Below, piece by piece: positions 16,494 to 25,764 of a stretch of 64,000 bases of DNA (position 1 is its first letter; each line of letters opens with the position of its first letter). Below the pieces are notes generated by a model that was given only the letters and a program-made list of their open reading frames with translations, made no database searches and was not told the DNA's origin. This DNA is from Nonlabens xylanidelens (GTDB taxonomy: Bacteria > Bacteroidota > Bacteroidia > Flavobacteriales > Flavobacteriaceae): NCBI RefSeq assembly GCF_002934445.1, contig NZ_PTJE01000001.1, forward strand, positions 434,001 through 498,000, read 5' to 3'. The translations under genes were made by a program, and so were the position numbers.

Positions 16494-17249
16494 ATGGATA
16501 GATTACACTATGAATATATAAAGAACCAGAGACCTGTTTTACTTTTAATACATGGCTTTTTAGGCAGTATGGAACAATGGGATTATCTTGAAAATGGACT
16601 ATCTAAACATTATTCCCTTTTAAAAATCGATCTCCCAGGTCATGGTAATAGCCCAGAGTTCACATCTCCATACACTTTAGAATCGCTTACCTTATTAATA
16701 GACCACATACTGATAAAAGAAAAAATTGAAAAAGTAGCTATTCTAGGTCATAGTATGGGAGGATATTTGGGTTCCGCTTTCGCGAAAGCGAGACCTCAAA
16801 AAACATCTTCTCTTACCTTATTAAATAGTATAGCTGGAGAAGATTTAAAAGAGAGGAAGATAATGAGAGACCGATCTATTAATCTCATAGAAAAACACCA
16901 AGAAGCTTATGTAAACATGGCAATAGGCAATCTTTTCACTACTACAGAAAGAGAATTATATAGTGATCGCATAGAACTCATGAAAGAGCAAGCACATTCC
17001 ATTACTATTAAGAGTATTGTACATGCACTGGTATGTATGCGTGATAGAAAAGACCATCTTATCGATTTACAAAACGCTCTAGTAGCAGTGAATTACGTTT
17101 ACGGCACAAAAGACCAGATAATCACAACTGATCGCATAGAAAAAGAAGCTAACTACCTTAATTGTAAAGCATCAAAGATGGATTGTGGTCACATGTCATT
17201 GTTGACAAATGCTGAAGACATCCTTAAAAAAATGCATTTTATCGAATAA
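16494..17249 (+). CDS. Alpha/beta hydrolase (esterase/MenH-like)
   Basis: This protein has 251 residues from ATG 16494; an ATG at 16455 exists, but a -7 box lies inside that extension. It shows the oxyanion loop LIHGFLGS, nucleophile elbow GHSMGG (Ser87), DLPGHGNS, and a C-terminal catalytic His near 233 (DCGHMSLL). It is probably a cytoplasmic carboxylester hydrolase of unknown substrate. Residues 95-99 (AFAKA), in the helix after the elbow, come from a palindrome copy. Confidence 0.87.
   Translation: MDRLHYEYIKNQRPVLLLIHGFLGSMEQWDYLENGLSKHYSLLKIDLPGHGNSPEFTSPYTLESLTLLIDHILIKEKIEKVAILGHSMGGYLGSAFAKARPQKTSSLTLLNSIAGEDLKERKIMRDRSINLIEKHQEAYVNMAIGNLFTTTERELYSDRIELMKEQAHSITIKSIVHALVCMRDRKDHLIDLQNALVAVNYVYGTKDQIITTDRIEKEANYLNCKASKMDCGHMSLLTNAEDILKKMHFIE
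16775..16790. repeat. 16-bp palindrome copy 6 (exact, coding)
   Basis: Exact CGCTTTCGCGAAAGCG in the hydrolase gene, encoding AFAKA right after the catalytic-serine elbow. Confidence 0.97.
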
Positions 17250-17340
17250 TTATGCGTTTAGACAAATTTTATTAACAATTTGACTTATATTAGTTGGCTT
17301 AATTCTAACCAGAATACTATTACTCTAATTCTCCCTATCG

Positions 17341-17586
17341 ATGCGTAAAAAATATTCCCCAATTAAGGCCGCAAGATGCTCCATTACAAAGCACAACTAC
17401 CAAGTTTCTCATGTAGTTAATGAACGCGTACAAGAAATGTGTTGTTCAAAGTGCGGTAAACAAATCACTAATACTATTTATGGAGAAGTCGTGCCGCTTA
17501 ACGACTTACATTCACAAATAAATGAAGCGTTAAACGACATGGCTCGTAAAAGACAAAAAGCAGGGTTAGTCGTTTCTTATTCTTGA
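17341..17586 (+). CDS. Small zinc-ribbon-like protein
   Basis: This basic 81-residue protein has Cys13, then Cys34, Cys35 and Cys38 (MCCSKCGK), which suggests a zinc ribbon. The pattern ITKHNYQVSHVVNERVQEMCCSKCGKQITN recurs in short Flavobacteriaceae proteins as I recall them. The function is unknown; nucleic-acid binding is possible. Its 3' end overlaps the convergent thiL by 10 bp (17577-17586). Confidence 0.7.
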   Translation: MRKKYSPIKAARCSITKHNYQVSHVVNERVQEMCCSKCGKQITNTIYGEVVPLNDLHSQINEALNDMARKRQKAGLVVSYS

Positions 17587-18620
17587 AAACTATTCCATCC
17601 CATAGCTCTTATTGGGATTTGCTCACCACCACGCGTCACTAGATTACTGCCTAGAGATGCATCTACCACATGCCCGATTATAGACAGACTAGGATTTGCT
17701 TTAATTTTAGGAAAATCTTCCTGCTTTACAGTGAACAATAACTCATAGTCTTCACCACCGCTTAAAGCAATAGTTGTACTATCTAGATTAAACTCCTCAC
17801 AAGCAGTAATTACTGTAGGATCTAGAGGTATTTTATCCTCATAGATAGTAATTCCTACATCACTATGTTTACATAAATGTATAATTTCAGAACTTAAACC
17901 ATCAGACAGGTCTATCATACTAGTAGGTAGAACATCTAACTCTTCTAACAATTTAGGAATATCCTTTCTTGCCTCAGGTTTTAACTGGCGTTCTAATAAA
18001 TAGCTATACGCATCGATATCTGGCTGGTTTTGTGGATTTGCTTTAAAAACAGCTTTTTCTCTTTCAAGAATTTGAAGTCCCATATAAGCAGCACCTATAT
18101 CACCAGAAACCACTAATAAATCACCATCAGCAGCTCCTTTTCTACGCACTATCTTATCTGCATCTTGCTCACCTATAGCCGTTACCGATATAACAAGCCC
18201 ACTTCTAGAAGCTGTTGTGTCACCACCTATTAAATCTACATTATAAGTTTTACATGCCATTTCTATACCTTCATACAGTTCTTTTACAGCCTCTACAGGG
18301 AATCTGTTAGAAATAGCAATAGAAACAGTCACCTGAGTAGCAACTGCATTCATGGCATAAACATCAGATAAATTTACCATAATCGCTTTATACCCTAAAT
18401 GCTTTAAAGGAGCATAACTTAGGTCAAAATGAACACCTTCTACCAGCATGTCTGTAGTAACTACAGTAGATTTAGCATGATTTAATACAGCGGCATCATC
18501 ACCTATACCTGTAACCGTAGAAGAATGAGTGATCTCAAAATTCTTAGTTATAAAATCAATAAGGCCAAACTCGCCTAGGTTCTCTACAGGAGTACGTTGT
18601 GGATTTTTATCTTCTATCAT
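17577..18620 (-). CDS. thiL: Thiamine-monophosphate kinase
   Basis: This 347-residue protein has the ThiL hallmarks in order: GIGDDAAVL (about 41), TTDMLVEGVHFDL (about 56), GDTTAS, SGDIGAAYMGL, MIDLSDGLSSE and SGGEDYELLF. It phosphorylates thiamine phosphate to thiamine diphosphate with ATP in the cytoplasm. The start ATG lies 4 nt after a perfect -7 box, so the transcript looks leaderless. Other thiamine genes are not nearby. Confidence 0.95.
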   Translation of the reverse strand: MIEDKNPQRTPVENLGEFGLIDFITKNFEITHSSTVTGIGDDAAVLNHAKSTVVTTDMLVEGVHFDLSYAPLKHLGYKAIMVNLSDVYAMNAVATQVTVSIAISNRFPVEAVKELYEGIEMACKTYNVDLIGGDTTASRSGLVISVTAIGEQDADKIVRRKGAADGDLLVVSGDIGAAYMGLQILEREKAVFKANPQNQPDIDAYSYLLERQLKPEARKDIPKLLEELDVLPTSMIDLSDGLSSEIIHLCKHSDVGITIYEDKIPLDPTVITACEEFNLDSTTIALSGGEDYELLFTVKQEDFPKIKANPSLSIIGHVVDASLGSNLVTRGGEQIPIRAMGWNSFQE

Positions 18621-18624
18621 GTTG

Positions 18625-18632
18625 CAAAATTA
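18625..18632 (-). promoter_or_regulatory. -7 promoter box of thiL
   Basis: The minus strand reads TAATTTTG (TAnnTTTG). It is separated from the ATG at 18618-18620 by only 4 nt, implying a leaderless mRNA. Confidence 0.6.
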
Positions 18633-18756
18633 CGATATAGCCCACAATGACAGCATAAAAAGAACCTAATCTTTAAAATATAGCTAGCAATAAACAGATT
18701 GTATATCACTATATGAGAATATCATGACTCTCCAATGTTTACCGTTCTTAGTGTCG

Positions 18757-18764
18757 TATATTTG
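18757..18764 (+). promoter_or_regulatory. -7 promoter box of the suf operon
   Basis: TATATTTG lies 25 nt before the chosen sufA ATG at 18790. A longer frame starting at 18724 would begin upstream of this promoter, so it is rejected. Confidence 0.55.
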
Positions 18765-18789
18765 TATGCATTTTAAACAAGCAATTTAT

Positions 18790-19119
18790 ATGATAAGTGT
18801 ATCAGAAACTGCAAAGATTAAACTTACTCAATTAATGAGTGAAGAAGGTTTTACTATAGGTCAGGACTTTGTACGCGTAGGTGTTAAGAGTGGTGGATGT
18901 AGTGGACTTTCTTATGATTTAAATTTTGATAAGGCAACTACAGAAACCGATAAGGTTTTTGAAGCAAACGATGTAAAGATAGTCGTAGATAAGAAGAGTT
19001 TTCTTTACCTAGTAGGTACTACACTAGAATTTAGTGGCGGTCTTAATGGTAAAGGTTTTGTATTTAACAACCCAAATGCACAAAGAACTTGTGGTTGTGG
19101 AGAATCGTTTTCTCTATAA
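18790..19119 (+). CDS. sufA: A-type iron-sulfur carrier SufA/IscA
   Basis: This protein has 109 residues from ATG 18790. The three Fe-S ligands of A-type carriers are present: Cys37 in SGGCSGLSY and Cys101 and Cys103 in TCGCGESF. It accepts a nascent cluster from SufBCD and passes it to apoproteins. The start is chosen because the promoter box lies between it and the upstream frame. It is the first gene of the suf locus; sufB follows after a 50-bp gap that contains a palindrome copy. Confidence 0.94.
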   Translation: MISVSETAKIKLTQLMSEEGFTIGQDFVRVGVKSGGCSGLSYDLNFDKATTETDKVFEANDVKIVVDKKSFLYLVGTTLEFSGGLNGKGFVFNNPNAQRTCGCGESFSL

Positions 19120-19136
19120 AAAACAGTAGGTAGTGA

Positions 19137-19152
19137 CGCTTTCGCGAAAGCG
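19137..19152. repeat. 16-bp palindrome copy 7 (exact, sufA-sufB gap)
   Basis: Exact CGCTTTCGCGAAAGCG, 17 bp before the sufB ATG and inside the suf operon. No T run follows, so it is not a normal terminator. Confidence 0.97.
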
Positions 19153-19169
19153 GAATTAAAAGAAAATAT

Positions 19170-20618
19170 ATGTCAAAGTATACAGAAGAACAATTAGAAA
19201 AAGAGCTTCAGAATAAGGAATATGAGTACGGATTCTATACCGAAATGGAATCAGATACTATTCCTATAGGTTTAAGTGAAGATGTCATACGCATTATTTC
19301 TGCAAAGAAAAATGAACCACAATGGATGCTAGACTGGAGATTACAAGCCTATCGTGTATTTATCGAGATGGAAGAGCCAGAATGGGCAAACGTAAATTAT
19401 GATAAACCAGATTTACAAGCTATCTCTTATTACTCTGCTCCTAATTCTAAACCTAAATACGACAGCCTAGACGAAGTAGATCCAGAATTACTAGAGACAT
19501 TTAAAAAATTAGGGATATCTATCGACGAGCAAAAGAAACTTGCTGGTGTAGCGATGGATATTGTGATAGATTCAGTTTCTGTAGCGACTACATTTAAAGA
19601 AACTCTAGCCGAAAAAGGAATTATTTTCTGTCCTATTTCTGAAGCGATACAAGATCACCCAGAATTAGTTAAAAAACATCTCGGTACCGTAGTTCCTCAA
19701 AAAGACAACTATTATGCAGCTCTTAACAGCGCGGTATTTTCTGACGGTTCTTTTTGTTACATTCCTAAAGGTGTAAAATGTCCTATGGAACTTTCTACAT
19801 ACTTCCGTATTAACGAAGGTGGTACTGGACAGTTCGAGAGAACACTAGTTGTTGCAGACGAGGGCAGCTTTGTCTCTTACCTAGAAGGTTGTACGGCACC
19901 ATCACGTGATGAAAATCAACTGCACGCTGCTGTAGTAGAATTAATCGCTATGGATGATGCAGAGATTAAATATTCTACAGTGCAAAACTGGTACCCTGGT
20001 AATGCCGAAGGAAAAGGTGGTGTATTTAACTTTGTTACTAAACGTGGTATTTGCGAGAAAAACGCAAAAATATCTTGGACACAAGTAGAAACTGGTAGTG
20101 CTGTAACCTGGAAATACCCAAGTTGTATTCTTAAAGGTGACAACTCTGTAGGAGAGTTTTATTCTATCGCGGTAACTAATAATTACCAGCAGGCAGACAC
20201 CGGTACTAAGATGATTCACCTAGGTAAGAATACTAAAAGTACTATTATCTCTAAAGGAATAAGTGCTGGGAAATCTCAAAACTCATATCGTGGCCTTGTT
20301 AAGATAGGTCCTCGTGCGACTAATGCTCGTAACTTCTCGCAGTGCGATAGTTTATTAATGGGTAATGAGTGTGGTGCACATACATTTCCATACATAGAAA
20401 ATAGTAACAGTACTTCTAAGGTAGAACACGAGGCTACAACTAGTAAAATAGGTGAAGACCAGATTTTCTATTGCAACCAGCGTGGTATTGATACAGAAAA
20501 AGCAATTGCGCTTATCGTAAATGGTTTTTCTAAAGAAGTATTAAATAAGTTACCTATGGAATTTGCGGTTGAAGCGCAAAAACTACTAGAAATAAGTCTA
20601 GAAGGATCTGTAGGATAA
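19170..20618 (+). CDS. sufB: Fe-S cluster scaffold subunit SufB
   Basis: This 482-residue protein is the usual SufB length and has its conserved segments: [68 protein letters not shown] and the C-terminal FYCNQRGID. SufB forms the SufBC2D scaffold on which sulfur from SufS and SufE and iron are assembled into clusters. The beta-helix core and the ligand-bearing C-terminal region are intact. Confidence 0.97.
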   Translation: MSKYTEEQLEKELQNKEYEYGFYTEMESDTIPIGLSEDVIRIISAKKNEPQWMLDWRLQAYRVFIEMEEPEWANVNYDKPDLQAISYYSAPNSKPKYDSLDEVDPELLETFKKLGISIDEQKKLAGVAMDIVIDSVSVATTFKETLAEKGIIFCPISEAIQDHPELVKKHLGTVVPQKDNYYAALNSAVFSDGSFCYIPKGVKCPMELSTYFRINEGGTGQFERTLVVADEGSFVSYLEGCTAPSRDENQLHAAVVELIAMDDAEIKYSTVQNWYPGNAEGKGGVFNFVTKRGICEKNAKISWTQVETGSAVTWKYPSCILKGDNSVGEFYSIAVTNNYQQADTGTKMIHLGKNTKSTIISKGISAGKSQNSYRGLVKIGPRATNARNFSQCDSLLMGNECGAHTFPYIENSNSTSKVEHEATTSKIGEDQIFYCNQRGIDTEKAIALIVNGFSKEVLNKLPMEFAVEAQKLLEISLEGSVG

Positions 20619-20646
20619 AAACCGATAACCAATTAATTTATTAAAT

Positions 20647-21084
20647 ATGAAACGATTAATCGTTTTTAGTTTTTTAGCATTAAGTATTGCCTCTTGTAAA
20701 AATGAGAGCCAGTCTACTGAAGAAACTGTAGTAACAAAAGAAGTGACAGAAAACGCACTTCCAGAAGGAGAACAACTCTATAGAGGTGAATTTATTTACC
20801 TAAAAGACGCTGCTGTTCTTACTACAAGAAACGAGATCTATGCCGTAAAGATCAATGATAAAATGCACGAACTCAATGAGGTGGCAAAAGCATTGAAAAA
20901 AACGGAATTTGACATGGTAAATGTCGTTATACATGGAACAATACAACCTAATCCAGTAAAAGCTGAAATAGGTGAAGGATGGGATCAAATGGTGTCCATC
21001 ACAAAGATTATAGAAGTAACTCCAGCAACAAGTGCAAACGTGATTAAGACTGGAAAAACGTTAGATATTAAAGAAGTTAAATAA
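20647..21084 (+). CDS. Lipoprotein inside the suf operon, OB-fold-like
   Basis: This 145-residue protein has a lipoprotein signal with Cys17 (LSIASCKN). After a charged linker the body (YRGEFIYLKDAAVL...VVIHGTIQPNPVKAEIGEGWDQMVSITKIIEV) looks like the OB-fold C-terminal domain of NlpE-type stress lipoproteins; that is from pattern memory. It sits between sufB and sufC, 28 bp and 5 bp away, so it is co-transcribed with cytoplasmic Fe-S machinery. An envelope copper or redox stress link is only a guess. Confidence 0.75.
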   Translation: MKRLIVFSFLALSIASCKNESQSTEETVVTKEVTENALPEGEQLYRGEFIYLKDAAVLTTRNEIYAVKINDKMHELNEVAKALKKTEFDMVNVVIHGTIQPNPVKAEIGEGWDQMVSITKIIEVTPATSANVIKTGKTLDIKEVK

Positions 21085-21089
21085 CAGAT

Positions 21090-21842
21090 ATGTTAAAGAT
21101 TAAAGACCTTAAAGCAACTATAGAGGGAAAAGAAATCCTTAATGGAATCAACCTAGAGGTAAACCCAGGAGAAGTTCACGCAATAATGGGACCTAATGGT
21201 GCTGGTAAATCTACACTAGCAAATATTATCGCTGGTCGTGAAGAATACGAAGTTATTGGTGGAGAAATATCTCTAGAAGGTGAAGACATTGCAGATTTAG
21301 ATCCTGAAGAAAGAGCTCACAGAGGTGTTTTTCTTTCCTTTCAGTATCCAGTAGAGATTCCTGGTGTTTCTGTAACTAACTTTATGAAAACCGCTATCAA
21401 CGAGACTCGCAAGGCTCAAGGTAAAGATGACATGACTGCAAAGGACATGTTAAAGATGATACGTGAGAAGTCAGAGCTTTTAGAAATAGACCGTAAATTC
21501 CTTTCTCGTTCATTGAATGAAGGGTTTTCTGGTGGAGAGAAAAAGCGTAACGAGATTTTTCAAATGGCCATGCTAGAGCCTAAACTTGCTATTCTTGATG
21601 AGACTGATTCTGGACTAGACATCGACGCACTACGCATCGTTGCAAACGGTGTAAATAAGTTGAAAAACAAGGATAACGCAACTATAGTTATCACACACTA
21701 CCAGAGACTTCTAGACTATATCGTTCCTGATTTTGTACACGTACTATATAATGGACGTATTGTAAAATCTGGTGGTAAGGAACTAGCTTTAGAATTAGAG
21801 AAGCGTGGTTATGACTGGATCAAAGAAGAAGTAGAAGCATAA
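21090..21842 (+). CDS. sufC: Fe-S assembly ATPase SufC
   Basis: This 250-residue ABC ATPase has Walker A GPNGAGKST (about residue 35), signature SGGEKKR, Walker B LAILDETDSGLD and the switch His in VITHYQRLL. The DETDSGLD form is diagnostic for SufC. It powers the SufBC2D scaffold. It lies 5 bp after the lipoprotein gene; sufD follows after 73 bp with a palindrome copy. Confidence 0.97.
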   Translation: MLKIKDLKATIEGKEILNGINLEVNPGEVHAIMGPNGAGKSTLANIIAGREEYEVIGGEISLEGEDIADLDPEERAHRGVFLSFQYPVEIPGVSVTNFMKTAINETRKAQGKDDMTAKDMLKMIREKSELLEIDRKFLSRSLNEGFSGGEKKRNEIFQMAMLEPKLAILDETDSGLDIDALRIVANGVNKLKNKDNATIVITHYQRLLDYIVPDFVHVLYNGRIVKSGGKELALELEKRGYDWIKEEVEA

Positions 21843-21865
21843 ATTTAATAGGATTGTGATGATCT

Positions 21866-21881
21866 CGCTTTCGCGAAAGCG
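21866..21881. repeat. 16-bp palindrome copy 8 (exact, sufC-sufD gap)
   Basis: Exact CGCTTTCGCGAAAGCG. It is the second copy inside the suf operon, with no T run after it. Confidence 0.97.
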
Positions 21882-21915
21882 GAAACAACATCCAACTCTT
21901 TAAACAACAACAATT

Positions 21916-23229
21916 ATGAGTTTTAAAGACCATATTCTTTCTTCTTTTATCGCCTTAGAAAATGAGGTAGAAACTAATAACTACGTGCATAAACTACGTG
22001 GTGAGGCATTGAAAGATTTTGAAAATCTAGGAATTCCACAACGTAAAGAAGAAGCATACAAATACACTTCATTAAAATCTTTATTTAATAAAGACTATAG
22101 TCTGTTTCCTAAAAAGGAAACATCTATCGATTATGGAGATATTAAAAAATACCTTATCCATCAAATTGATGCTTACCGCATTATATTTATAGACGGTATT
22201 TATAGTTCGCATCTTTCTCAAACTACGCATGATAAATTTGACGTTTGTTTAATGTCTAGCGCATTAAATAATCCTAAATATGCATCTGTAATTGAGAATT
22301 ATTATAACAAACTAGCGACTAAGGATGGACTTACCTCTTTAAATGCAGCGTTTGCAAAAGAAGGTGCTTACATACACATAGGAAAAAACATAGCGGTAGA
22401 AAAGCCTATCGAGATCGTTTATTTCTCTACAGGTAACGAGGCAGAGATGATGACGCAACCTCGTAATCTAGTAGTAGTAGGAGAAAATTCTCAAGTACAA
22501 GTTATAGAGAGACATCAAAGTCTAAGCGATAATGCTGTACTTACTAACTGTGTTACAGAAATATATGCTGCAAAGCGTGCTCTTGTAGACTGGTACAAAA
22601 TCCAGAATGATAAATTGAGTGCATCTTTAATAGATCACACATTTGCAGAGCAAAAAGACAACTCTGAGGTGCGTATTCACACGTTCTCATTCGGTGGTAA
22701 AATAACTCGTAATAACTTGAGTTTTTATCAGCGTGGTGAGCACTGTAACTCTGTACTTAACGGTGTTACTATTATAGAAGGTAAACAACATGTAGATCAC
22801 TCTACACTAGTACACCACACAGCGCCTAATTGTGAGAGTTTCCAAGAGTACAAGCAAATCTTTGACGAGCGTGCTGTAGGAGTTTTTAATGGTAAAGTTC
22901 TTGTAGATAAGATTGCTCAAAAGATCAACGCTTATCAACAAAACAATAACATATTAGTAAGCGATACTTCTACTATTAATGCAAAACCTCAATTAGAGAT
23001 CTTTGCAGACGATGTAAGATGTTCTCATGGTTGTACTATAGGTCAACTAGATGACGAAGCATTGTTCTACATGCAAGCTCGTGGTATTCCTAAAAAGGAA
23101 GCTCGTGCGCTATTGATGTTTGCTTTTGCAAATAGTGTATTAGAAACAGTAAAAATACCAGAGATTAAATCTCGCATCACTAAACTTATTGCCACTAAAC
23201 TAGGCGTAGAGATCGGTTTTGATTTGTAA
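21916..23229 (+). CDS. sufD: Fe-S scaffold subunit SufD
   Basis: This 437-residue protein is a SufB paralogue typical of SufD: N-terminal helical part (FENLGIPQRKEEAYKYTSL), beta-helix, and the C-terminal CSHGCTIGQLDDEALFYMQARGI with its conserved His and Cys. It completes the SufBC2D complex. A perfect terminator follows 24 bp downstream, so sufABCD and the lipoprotein form one unit while sufS has its own promoter. Confidence 0.96.
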   Translation: MSFKDHILSSFIALENEVETNNYVHKLRGEALKDFENLGIPQRKEEAYKYTSLKSLFNKDYSLFPKKETSIDYGDIKKYLIHQIDAYRIIFIDGIYSSHLSQTTHDKFDVCLMSSALNNPKYASVIENYYNKLATKDGLTSLNAAFAKEGAYIHIGKNIAVEKPIEIVYFSTGNEAEMMTQPRNLVVVGENSQVQVIERHQSLSDNAVLTNCVTEIYAAKRALVDWYKIQNDKLSASLIDHTFAEQKDNSEVRIHTFSFGGKITRNNLSFYQRGEHCNSVLNGVTIIEGKQHVDHSTLVHHTAPNCESFQEYKQIFDERAVGVFNGKVLVDKIAQKINAYQQNNNILVSDTSTINAKPQLEIFADDVRCSHGCTIGQLDDEALFYMQARGIPKKEARALLMFAFANSVLETVKIPEIKSRITKLIATKLGVEIGFDL

Positions 23230-23252
23230 GAGAGACTAATTACTTATATATT

Positions 23253-23286
23253 AAAAAATGCCTCATCTTTTGATGAGGCATTTTTT
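23253..23286 (+). terminator. Terminator after sufD
   Basis: A perfect 15-bp stem, AAAAAATGCCTCATC with its complement, with loop TTTT and a six-T tail included in the second arm. Confidence 0.93.
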
Positions 23287-23356
23287 ATAGAGAGATTTTA
23301 CTCGAGTACAACAGAATATCTTCCTCCAATTTAACAATGCCTTCACGACTAGATCG

Positions 23357-23364
23357 TACCTTTG
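23357..23364 (+). promoter_or_regulatory. -7 promoter box of sufS
   Basis: TACCTTTG lies 5 nt before ATG 23370 and inside the longer frame that starts at 23337. It indicates a second suf promoter and a leaderless sufS mRNA. Confidence 0.62.
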
Positions 23365-23369
23365 CAGGT

Positions 23370-24584
23370 ATGCTAGACATCAAGAAAATAAGAGCTGACT
23401 TTCCTATCCTAAACCGCAAGGTAAATGGACATTCATTAATCTATTTTGATAATGCTGCGACTTCTCAAAAACCACAACAGGTTATTGATAAAATCGTTGA
23501 GTATTATACATTATATAATGCAAACATACACCGTGGTGTACACGCATTAAGTCAGGAAGCAACAGATTTATTTGAAGAAAGCCGCGAGAAAGTAAGAGCC
23601 TTTTTTAATATTGCTCATACTAAGCAAGTCATCTTTACTTCAGGTAACACACATTCTATAAATGCTGTAGCAAACGGCGCTCATGCCTTTGTAAAAAAAG
23701 GGGATGAAGTAATCCTTAGTGCTGTAGAACATCATTCTAATATCGTTCCATGGCAAATGTTATGTGAACGTGTAGGAGCAACTATAAAAGTTATACCTGT
23801 ACTAGATAATGGAGAGCTGGACATGGCAACTTATCATCAATTACTTAATTCTAAAACAGCTTTTGTAGTTGTAAATCACATTTCTAATGCGCTAGGAGTT
23901 ACTAATCCAGTTAAAGAAATTATAGATGCAGCACACGAGCATGGAGCAATGACACTTATTGACGGTGCACAATCTTGTGGACACATGAAGATAGATGTAC
24001 AAGCTCTCAATGCAGATTTCTATACCATGGCTGGTCACAAAATGTGTGGTCCTACAGGAATAGGGATCTTATACGGTAAAGAAGAAGCATTAAACGCATT
24101 GCCTCCTTATCAAGGCGGTGGTGAGATGATAGACCAGGTAAGTTTTGAAAAAACTACCTATGCTGGTTTACCACATAAATTTGAAGCAGGAACACCTAAC
24201 ATAGCTGGTGGTATTGCCTTAGGCGCAGCTATAGATTACTTAAATGAAATAGGCATGGATGACATCGCTGCCTATGAAAATGAGTTGCTTATTTATGGAA
24301 CAGAGCAAATTAAAACCATTCCAGGAGCAAAGATCTTTGGAGATGTGACTGACAAAGCTGCCGTAATAAGTTTTAACGTTGCTAGTCTACATCCTTATGA
24401 CATAGGTACCATAGTAGATAAACTAGGTGTTGCTGTAAGAACTGGACACCACTGTGCACAACCAGTTATGGAGCGTTATCAAATACCTGGAACCATAAGA
24501 GCTAGTTTTGCATTTTATAATACTAAAGAAGAAATAGATGTTATGGTACAAGCTTTGCAACGTGCTGTAAATATGTTATCTTAA
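23370..24584 (+). CDS. sufS: Cysteine desulfurase SufS
   Basis: This protein has 404 residues from ATG 23370. A frame start at 23337 would place a -7 box inside the gene, and the family normally begins about here (DIKKIRADFPIL). The PLP lysine is Lys224 (AGHKMCGPTGIG) and the catalytic Cys is Cys362 in the RTGHHCAQP loop of group II enzymes. It takes sulfur from cysteine and passes the persulfide to SufE, encoded 432 bp downstream. Confidence 0.96.
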   Translation: MLDIKKIRADFPILNRKVNGHSLIYFDNAATSQKPQQVIDKIVEYYTLYNANIHRGVHALSQEATDLFEESREKVRAFFNIAHTKQVIFTSGNTHSINAVANGAHAFVKKGDEVILSAVEHHSNIVPWQMLCERVGATIKVIPVLDNGELDMATYHQLLNSKTAFVVVNHISNALGVTNPVKEIIDAAHEHGAMTLIDGAQSCGHMKIDVQALNADFYTMAGHKMCGPTGIGILYGKEEALNALPPYQGGGEMIDQVSFEKTTYAGLPHKFEAGTPNIAGGIALGAAIDYLNEIGMDDIAAYENELLIYGTEQIKTIPGAKIFGDVTDKAAVISFNVASLHPYDIGTIVDKLGVAVRTGHHCAQPVMERYQIPGTIRASFAFYNTKEEIDVMVQALQRAVNMLS

Positions 24585-24611
24585 CTTTTAAGATAATTTA
24601 AAACAAATTAT

Positions 24612-25016
24612 ATGAAACTAACTACTGCAATACTCGTTTTAATGACCCTTATGGTTACCAGCTGTAAAGATATAGATGCTATTAATGGTGATTATGATAT
24701 CACAATGGTAGGTAGCAACGACTACTCTGCTCACGATATTACCATGACTATAGAAATGGGAAAAGAAAATAAGATTTCTGGTAAATCTGCTTGTAATGGA
24801 TACTTCGGTACTTTTAAAAACCCTGAAGATAATCAAGTAGAAATAGGAATGATGGCAGGCACAAAAATGTACTGTAAAGAAACTGCAGCCGTAGAAAAAG
24901 ATTATTTAAATCATCTATCTCTAGTAACTGCTGTAAATAAAACTAAGACTGGACTAGACTTACTTAACAAAGATGGTGAGGTAATCATAGTTGCAGTAAA
25001 AAAAGAAACTAAGTAA
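24612..25016 (+). CDS. META-domain (HslJ-like) lipoprotein
   Basis: This 134-residue protein has a lipoprotein signal with Cys18 (LMVTSCKD). The body has the META/HslJ pattern (GDYDITMVG, SGKSACNGYFGTF, GMMAGTKMYCKE). Such proteins are linked to stress or heat response but lack a defined activity. It lies between sufS and sufE, and its stop overlaps the sufE start (TAATG, 25014-25018). This is the second envelope lipoprotein in the suf locus. Confidence 0.85.
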   Translation: MKLTTAILVLMTLMVTSCKDIDAINGDYDITMVGSNDYSAHDITMTIEMGKENKISGKSACNGYFGTFKNPEDNQVEIGMMAGTKMYCKETAAVEKDYLNHLSLVTAVNKTKTGLDLLNKDGEVIIVAVKKETK

Positions 25017-25441
25017 TGGCAAGTATTCAAGAAATACAAGAAGAAATCGTAGAGGACTTTTCTATGTTTGACGACTGGATGCAGCGTTATGAATATATGA
25101 TCGATTTAGGAAAAAGTCTTCCATTAATAGATGAGAGTCTTAAGACTGAAGACCGTATCATTAAAGGCTGCCAGTCTAAAGTATGGGTAAATGCAGAGCT
25201 TGTAGATAGTAAAATCGCTTTTACTGCAGACAGTGATGCTATTATCACAAAAGGTATAATCGCCATTCTTATAAGAGCATGGTCGGGACAGAAACCTGCA
25301 GATATTATTACTGCAAACACAGATTTCATAGATGAGATAGGCCTTAAAGAACACCTTTCTCCTACACGTGCAAATGGTCTCGTGTCTATGATTAAACAAT
25401 TAAAAATGTATGCGGTTGCATATCAAACTCAAGTAAATTAA
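25016..25441 (+). CDS. sufE: Sulfur acceptor SufE
   Basis: This 141-residue protein has the conserved persulfide-accepting Cys52 in IIKGCQSKVWV and the C-terminal helix LSPTRANGLVSMI. It takes sulfane sulfur from SufS and hands it to SufB. It is translationally coupled to the META gene upstream and 1 bp from sufT. Confidence 0.96.
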   Translation: MASIQEIQEEIVEDFSMFDDWMQRYEYMIDLGKSLPLIDESLKTEDRIIKGCQSKVWVNAELVDSKIAFTADSDAIITKGIIAILIRAWSGQKPADIITANTDFIDEIGLKEHLSPTRANGLVSMIKQLKMYAVAYQTQVN

Positions 25442-25442
25442 G

Positions 25443-25763
25443 ATGGAAGAAGTAAACGGACAAGAACTAGGAGAGAAAGTAGTAAAAGTACTTAAAACTA
25501 TATATGATCCAGAAATACCTGTAGATATCTATGAACTAGGTTTGATCTATGATGTTATGGTAAGCAGCGATGCCGAAGTAAAAATACTCATGACTCTAAC
25601 ATCTCCTAACTGCCCAGTTGCCGAAACGCTACCAGTAGAAATAGAAGAAAAAGTAAAGTCACTTAAAGAGGTAACTGATGCTGAGGTAGAGATCACTTTT
25701 GACCCACCATGGAGCAAAGAATTGATGAGTGAAGAGGCAAAACTTGAACTAGGAATGCTTTAA
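25443..25763 (+). CDS. sufT: SUF-associated MIP18/DUF59 protein SufT
   Basis: This 106-residue protein has the DUF59 core DPEIPVDIYELGLIYDV and the TSPNCPVAETLPVEI motif with its conserved Cys. SufT-type proteins help deliver Fe-S clusters to target enzymes. Spacing of 1 bp to each neighbour shows tight operon membership. Confidence 0.92.
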   Translation: MEEVNGQELGEKVVKVLKTIYDPEIPVDIYELGLIYDVMVSSDAEVKILMTLTSPNCPVAETLPVEIEEKVKSLKEVTDAEVEITFDPPWSKELMSEEAKLELGML

Positions 25764-25764
25764 A

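Noticed and set aside
19916-20219. Minus-strand reading frames over sufB
   Set aside because: They are shadows of a strongly conserved gene on the other strand and show no domain or start signal.
23337-23369. Longer sufS start at 23337
   Set aside because: It contains the sufS -7 box; the conserved N-terminus begins at ATG 23370.
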